Positions 6,223-8,656 of a DNA stretch of 8,656 nucleotides are shown here, in pieces (the stretch's first letter is position 1; the number at the start of each line of letters is the position of its first letter). Origin of the DNA: Syntrophorhabdaceae bacterium PtaU1.Bin034 (GTDB lineage Bacteria; Desulfobacterota_G; Syntrophorhabdia; Syntrophorhabdales; WCHB1-27); contig MVRP01000181.1 in the NCBI GenBank assembly GCA_002067405.1, positions 1 through 8,656 of the forward strand, read 5' to 3'. Below the pieces are notes generated by a model. The model had not been told where the DNA came from. It made no database searches and was given only the letters and a program-made list of their open reading frames with translations. A program made the translations under genes and the position numbers.

Positions 6223-6428
6223 AGTTCCTCGCTCCTCCCCTTAATATCTGCAGGACCGTTGCCTTGACGTTGTTCCGGTCCTTCCGGGGGCCCTTTCCGC
6301 CTCTTCCCGACTTCCCGTTTCCGGAAACCGAAGCTTTTTCTTTGATAAGATCGACGCTGCCCTTCCCCTGCTCAGCGAATATCTCTTCCAGCTACTGCAA
6401 ATAGACCGAATGACTCGAGCTCGCTCAC
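6206..6428 (-). pseudogene. Possible small frameshifted ORF overlapping the start of rpsU
   Basis: On the minus strand a GTG at 6426-6428, with GGAG six bases upstream, opens MSELESFGLFAVAG but stops after 18 codons (6372-6374). The next frame is open from 6391 to a TAA at 6206 and reads LEEIFAEQGKGSVDLIKEKAS, followed by a Gly/Lys/Arg-rich part; it has no ATG, GTG or TTG start of its own. Removing one base near 6393-6395 would join the two into FGLFAELEEIF and give a product of about 73 residues overlapping rpsU by 17 bases. This could be a decayed gene, a programmed frameshift, a sequencing error, or chance. I recognise no family. Confidence 0.25.
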
Positions 6429-6554
6429 AAATCGCTCCGAACCTCCCTCATGGCCCCCCGTTTTGGTATCTTCCCGCTTGTGAGTCTCTCATGAAATGAA
6501 CGAAACCGAAGCTTCAGAAACAGAAGAAATATCGGCACGTTTTGTTCGATGGAT

Positions 6555-6584
6555 AGGATAGCATACCCTGCACCGAAAAGGCAA
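6555..6584 (-). promoter_or_regulatory. Candidate extended -10 promoter towards rpsU
   Basis: On the minus strand TTGCCT (6584-6579) is followed after 18 bases by TATCCT (6560-6555), with TG one base before the -10 box. It would give a leader of about 325 bases before rpsU. The match is weak. Confidence 0.22.
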
Positions 6585-6774
6585 AAAGTGGCTTTTTCTC
6601 CCTCTTTTCCCGGCATCCGTCTCCCTGTCCTGAAACTTCCCCGGAGGTCACGAGCACCAACCTCCTGCAGTTCGGCGACATATTTTCACTTAAAATAAGG
6701 CCCGCAAAATGGATTTTCTACCTTTTTCCCTTGAAAAGAGCGAGATTTTTGTTACATTAAATTATAAAAACGCG

Positions 6775-6780
6775 TACAAT
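6775..6780 (+). promoter_or_regulatory. Candidate -10 box for the HU gene
   Basis: TACAAT fits the -10 consensus at 5 of 6 positions and lies 66 bases before the HU start codon, in a run of AT-rich DNA (about 6685-6820). The -35 region at the right distance (around TTACAT, 6752-6757) is poor, so the exact promoter is uncertain. Confidence 0.3.
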
Positions 6781-6846
6781 GTTCCGATAAGGGGATAATT
6801 CCTATATTTTATGCGAAAAAGCTGAATGAAAGGAGGTGAAAGGGGC

Positions 6847-7119
6847 ATGACGAAGAAAGATCTGGTTGACAAGGTGGCAGCGGGTGCAGCTATCAAGAAA
6901 ACGCAGGCAGAGAAGGCCATTGATGCGCTTGTGGCTGCTGTAAAGGAATCTCTGAAAAAGGGTGATCGGGTAACCGTGACAGGCTTCGGAACCTTTTCCG
7001 TTGTGGAAAGGAAGGCCCGCACCGGAAGAAACCCGCGGACAGGTAAAGAAATTAAGATCGAAGCAAAGAAAGCTCCAAAATTCTCTCCGGCAAGCGCAAT
7101 GAAAGACTCGCTCGCATAG
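6847..7119 (+). CDS. HU-family nucleoid DNA-binding protein
   Basis: The product has 90 residues, the standard HU length. It begins MTKKDLVDKVA and carries the helical dimer part (AIDALVAAVKESLKKGDRV). The strand-turn segment GFGTFSVVERKAR follows. Next comes the DNA-binding arm with RTGRNPRTGKEIKI, which contains the conserved RNP turn whose proline inserts into the DNA minor groove. HU proteins form dimers that bend and compact DNA. The ATG at 6847 is preceded at eight bases by AGGAGGTG (6831-6838), a near-perfect ribosome site. An ATG at 6826 in the same frame would make that ribosome site part of the coding region, so 6847 is preferred. IHF subunits share this fold, but the arm and length read as HU. 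The gene appears to be transcribed alone and is followed by a hairpin. Confidence 0.95.
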   Translation: MTKKDLVDKVAAGAAIKKTQAEKAIDALVAAVKESLKKGDRVTVTGFGTFSVVERKARTGRNPRTGKEIKIEAKKAPKFSPASAMKDSLA

Positions 7120-7134
7120 GAAAATGCTAAACGG

Positions 7135-7156
7135 GGGTCCCGGCTTTCCGGGACCC
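7135..7156 (+). terminator. Strong hairpin after the HU gene
   Basis: GGGTCCCGG (7135-7143) and CCGGGACCC (7148-7156) form a perfect 9-bp stem with the loop CTTT, 15 bases after the HU stop codon. The bases after the stem (TGAAAGCTC) are not U-rich, so termination may be inefficient or factor-dependent. The hairpin still separates the HU gene from the next promoter. Confidence 0.55.
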
Positions 7157-7213
7157 TGAAAGCTCTCCTCCCCGTACCACGTGCTCAATCGCGCAAAATC
7201 CGGTAGTCCACGG

Positions 7214-7241
7214 TAGACAAAAGTTCTTTCGTTCCTATATT
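7214..7241 (+). promoter_or_regulatory. Sigma-70 type promoter of the molybdopterin-family gene
   Basis: TAGACA (7214-7219) and TATATT (7236-7241) each match the consensus at 5 of 6 positions and are separated by 16 bases. Transcription would start about ten bases before the start codon region, leaving a very short leader that still includes AGGT at 7249-7252. Confidence 0.45.
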
Positions 7242-7259
7242 TGTAAACAGGTAAGAATC

Positions 7260-8656
7260 ATGACGCGCCTATCCCGTCGTCAATTCCTGAAAACCCTGGG
7301 AATAGCAGGCGGAGCAGCCATTGGCGGCTGTTCGGAGCCCGTCCGCCACCTGATCCCTTATGTGATACCTCCGGAAGACATCGTTCCGGGGCAGGCTACC
7401 TGGTATGCAAGTACCTGCAGGGAGTGTCCGGCCGGGTGCGGCATGCTCGTGAAGAACAGGGACGGTCACCTCATAAAGGTAGAGGGCAATCCGCTGCATC
7501 CGGTGAATACGGGAAAGCTTTGTCCCCGAGGCCAGGCTTCCGTTCAGGGCCTCTACAACCCGGATCGCTACAGGGAGCCGATGGTGAAGGACGGCAAGGG
7601 ACGATTCAGGACCGTTTCATGGGAGACGGCCGAGAAGATCCTGGCGGGAAGACTATCGGAAGCCCGGCAAAAAGGGGTGATAATCCTTCTGACCGACCTC
7701 GAAACAGGCCCCGAGCACGATATGCTCAAGAGATGGGCAGCGGCCCTCAACGGCGAGCACCTTATGTACGAGCCGTTTGCCTACGAATCACTCCGTAAGG
7801 CAAACGAACTCGTTTTTGGGAGCGATCAGATACCCGACTACCGTCTTGATCAGGCGGATTTCCTCATCTCCTTCGACGCGGATTTCCTCGAAACCTGGAT
7901 TTCGAACGTTCATTTCGCCCGTCAGTTCGCCGCCTTTCACGAGCCGAGGGACACGGGTGCGAATCACTTCGTATATGTAGGCCCACGATTCTCCATGACC
8001 GCGGCGAGCGCCGATTACTGGGTGGGTGTACCGCCCGGAGGACAATCTTATGTGGCTCTCGGCCTGCTCAACCTGCTCCTTCGGCAAGGACGGTCCCCCG
8101 CATCTCCGGCTGCGGCGGGGCTTCGTCAATCTATATCGGCAGTAACGCCGGAGAGCGTCGAGCAGAGAACGGGTGTGAGGGCAGCCACGATCTCGACAAT
8201 TGCGCGGCAGTTCCTCACGTCATCGAGACCGCTCGTCCTTGCTCAGGGCATGCCTTACCAGGACCCGAATGCACTGGAAACAGCCGTCGTCGCCAATCTC
8301 CTGTGCACCGTCTCGCCGGGCAGCCTGCAACTCCTCGATTTTTCAGACCCTTACTCCCTCGGCCAGGCAACCCCTGCTTCAGGAATGAAAGCGCTTTCGG
8401 AACGGATGATGGCCGGGGAGATAGGCGGCCTGGTCATTTTCCGCGCCAACCCGGTCCTTAGTCTGCCCTCTTCATGGGGATTCGAGAAAGCCTTGGGAAG
8501 GGTGCCCTTTGTCGCGGCCTTTTCAAGCTATCCTGACGAGACAACGCACTACGCGCATCTTATCATGCCGTCCAACACCTTTCTTGAATCGTGGGGGGAT
8601 TACAGCCCTCGCCTGAATGTCACCGGGCTTCTCCAACCCGCGATGGGGACGATATT
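7260..8656 (+). CDS. Tat-exported [4Fe-4S] molybdopterin-oxidoreductase-like subunit (ActB/QrcB-like), 3' end outside window
   Basis: The frame runs open for 465 codons to the right edge. The N-terminus has the twin-arginine motif SRRQFLK (5-11), a hydrophobic stretch and a lipobox-like IGGC with Cys24, so the protein is probably moved by Tat and may be lipid-anchored. TCRECPAGC and later KLCPRG give C53, C56, C60 and C88, the CxxCxxxC-x27-C [4Fe-4S] site of the MopB family. YVIPPEDIVPGQATWYASTC before it, and DFLISFDADFLETW (200-213) further on, are characteristic of ActB of alternative complex III and QrcB of the menaquinone reductase complex. In those proteins this domain carries the cluster but no Mo cofactor. 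No Cys is present around residues 170-185, where a Mo ligand would be expected. The ATG at 7260 has a weak AGGT seven bases upstream. The gene probably opens an operon continuing to the right; no cytochrome gene precedes it. A polysulfide- or thiosulfate-reductase-like catalytic subunit is the main alternative. Confidence 0.82.
   Translation, partial: MTRLSRRQFLKTLGIAGGAAIGGCSEPVRHLIPYVIPPEDIVPGQATWYASTCRECPAGCGMLVKNRDGHLIKVEGNPLHPVNTGKLCPRGQASVQGLYNPDRYREPMVKDGKGRFRTVSWETAEKILAGRLSEARQKGVIILLTDLETGPEHDMLKRWAAALNGEHLMYEPFAYESLRKANELVFGSDQIPDYRLDQADFLISFDADFLETWISNVHFARQFAAFHEPRDTGANHFVYVGPRFSMTAASADYWVGVPPGGQSYVALGLLNLLLRQGRSPASPAAAGLRQSISAVTPESVEQRTGVRAATISTIARQFLTSSRPLVLAQGMPYQDPNALETAVVANLLCTVSPGSLQLLDFSDPYSLGQATPASGMKALSERMMAGEIGGLVIFRANPVLSLPSSWGFEKALGRVPFVAAFSSYPDETTHYAHLIMPSNTFLESWGDYSPRLNVTGLLQPAMGTI

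Larger units (their letters stand above)
6223..6846. other. Divergent spacer between rpsU and the HU gene
   Basis: These 624 bases contain no tRNA or other RNA gene that I can recognise. On the rpsU side lies the possible frameshifted ORF described separately. A 63-codon minus-strand frame (6425-6616) has no recognisable features. A 13-base sequence, GAAACCGAAGCTT, occurs twice (6324-6336 and 6502-6514), and a 12-base perfect palindrome, GTTTCCGGAAAC, lies at 6317-6328. The 150 bases before the HU gene are AT-rich and promoter-like. Confidence 0.5.

Noticed and set aside
5914..6267. 117-codon plus-strand frame over rpsU
   Set aside because: It is the antisense shadow of rpsU and has no recognisable protein features.
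6582..6597. AAAAAG-TGG-CTTTTT hairpin as a terminator
   Set aside because: The stem is only six A-U-rich pairs with no gene ending nearby on either strand.
6425..6616. 63-codon minus-strand frame in the rpsU-HU spacer, ending in a GTGA overlap with the next possible start
   Set aside because: It has an acceptable ribosome site, but its composition matches no family I know and it lies in promoter-like DNA. I left it out as a gene.
6826..6846. Upstream ATG for the HU gene
   Set aside because: It would place the strong AGGAGGTG ribosome site inside the coding region and add seven residues that HU proteins lack.
7424..7798. 124-codon plus-strand frame within the molybdopterin-family gene
   Set aside because: It is an out-of-frame shadow of the long open frame that starts at 7260 and carries the conserved cysteines.

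Overview
The window looks like chromosomal DNA of a strictly anaerobic bacterium, most likely of the former Deltaproteobacteria (Desulfobacterota: syntrophs and sulfate reducers). This is inferred from the gene set: a PAS tail of the kind fused to sensory [FeFe] hydrogenases, a SpoIIE-type phosphatase coupled to it, a DUF362 protein with C-terminal cysteines, and a Tat-exported ActB/QrcB-like molybdopterin-family protein. The DNA is moderately GC-rich by eye. No insertion sequence, phage gene, tRNA, rRNA or CRISPR array was seen.

Layout. (1) Bases 1-1666, plus strand: the C-terminal end of a PAS protein (probably an HsfB/HydS-type [FeFe] hydrogenase whose catalytic part lies off the left edge), overlapping a SpoIIE-family serine phosphatase. 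(2) Bases 1670-2773, minus strand: a soluble histidine kinase, convergent with the phosphatase with 3 bases between the stop codons. A good sigma-54 type -24/-12 element lies just upstream of the kinase, with a 7-3-7 inverted repeat about 165 bases further upstream that could be an enhancer site. (3) Bases 3157-4908, minus strand: a 583-residue DUF362 protein with a degenerate GNAT-like N-terminal domain and four C-terminal cysteines. (4) Bases 5167-5904, plus strand: a FabG-like short-chain dehydrogenase with a well-formed sigma-70 promoter and a hairpin at the predicted 5' end of its mRNA. (5) Bases 6019-6222, minus strand: ribosomal protein S21 (rpsU). (6) Bases 6223-6846: a divergent spacer with promoter-like AT-rich DNA and a possible frameshifted small ORF upstream of rpsU. 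(7) Bases 6847-7119, plus strand: an HU-family nucleoid protein. (8) From base 7260 to the right edge, plus strand: an uninterrupted 465-residue reading frame with no stop codon in the window, encoding the N-terminal part of a Tat-exported, probably lipid-anchored, [4Fe-4S] molybdopterin-oxidoreductase-like subunit.

How the genes may work together. The first three genes plausibly form a sensory patch: a redox or H2-sensing PAS/hydrogenase protein, a phosphatase translated from the same message, and a separately controlled kinase. The last gene probably opens an operon for a membrane quinone oxidoreductase of the alternative complex III / Qrc type, although no cytochrome gene precedes it. The dehydrogenase, rpsU and HU genes look like independent single-gene units. 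The features most worth following up are the sigma-54/enhancer arrangement at the kinase, the GNAT-DUF362-cysteine fusion, and the operon that starts directly with an ActB/QrcB-like subunit. I did not find a clear undescribed defence or mobile system here.
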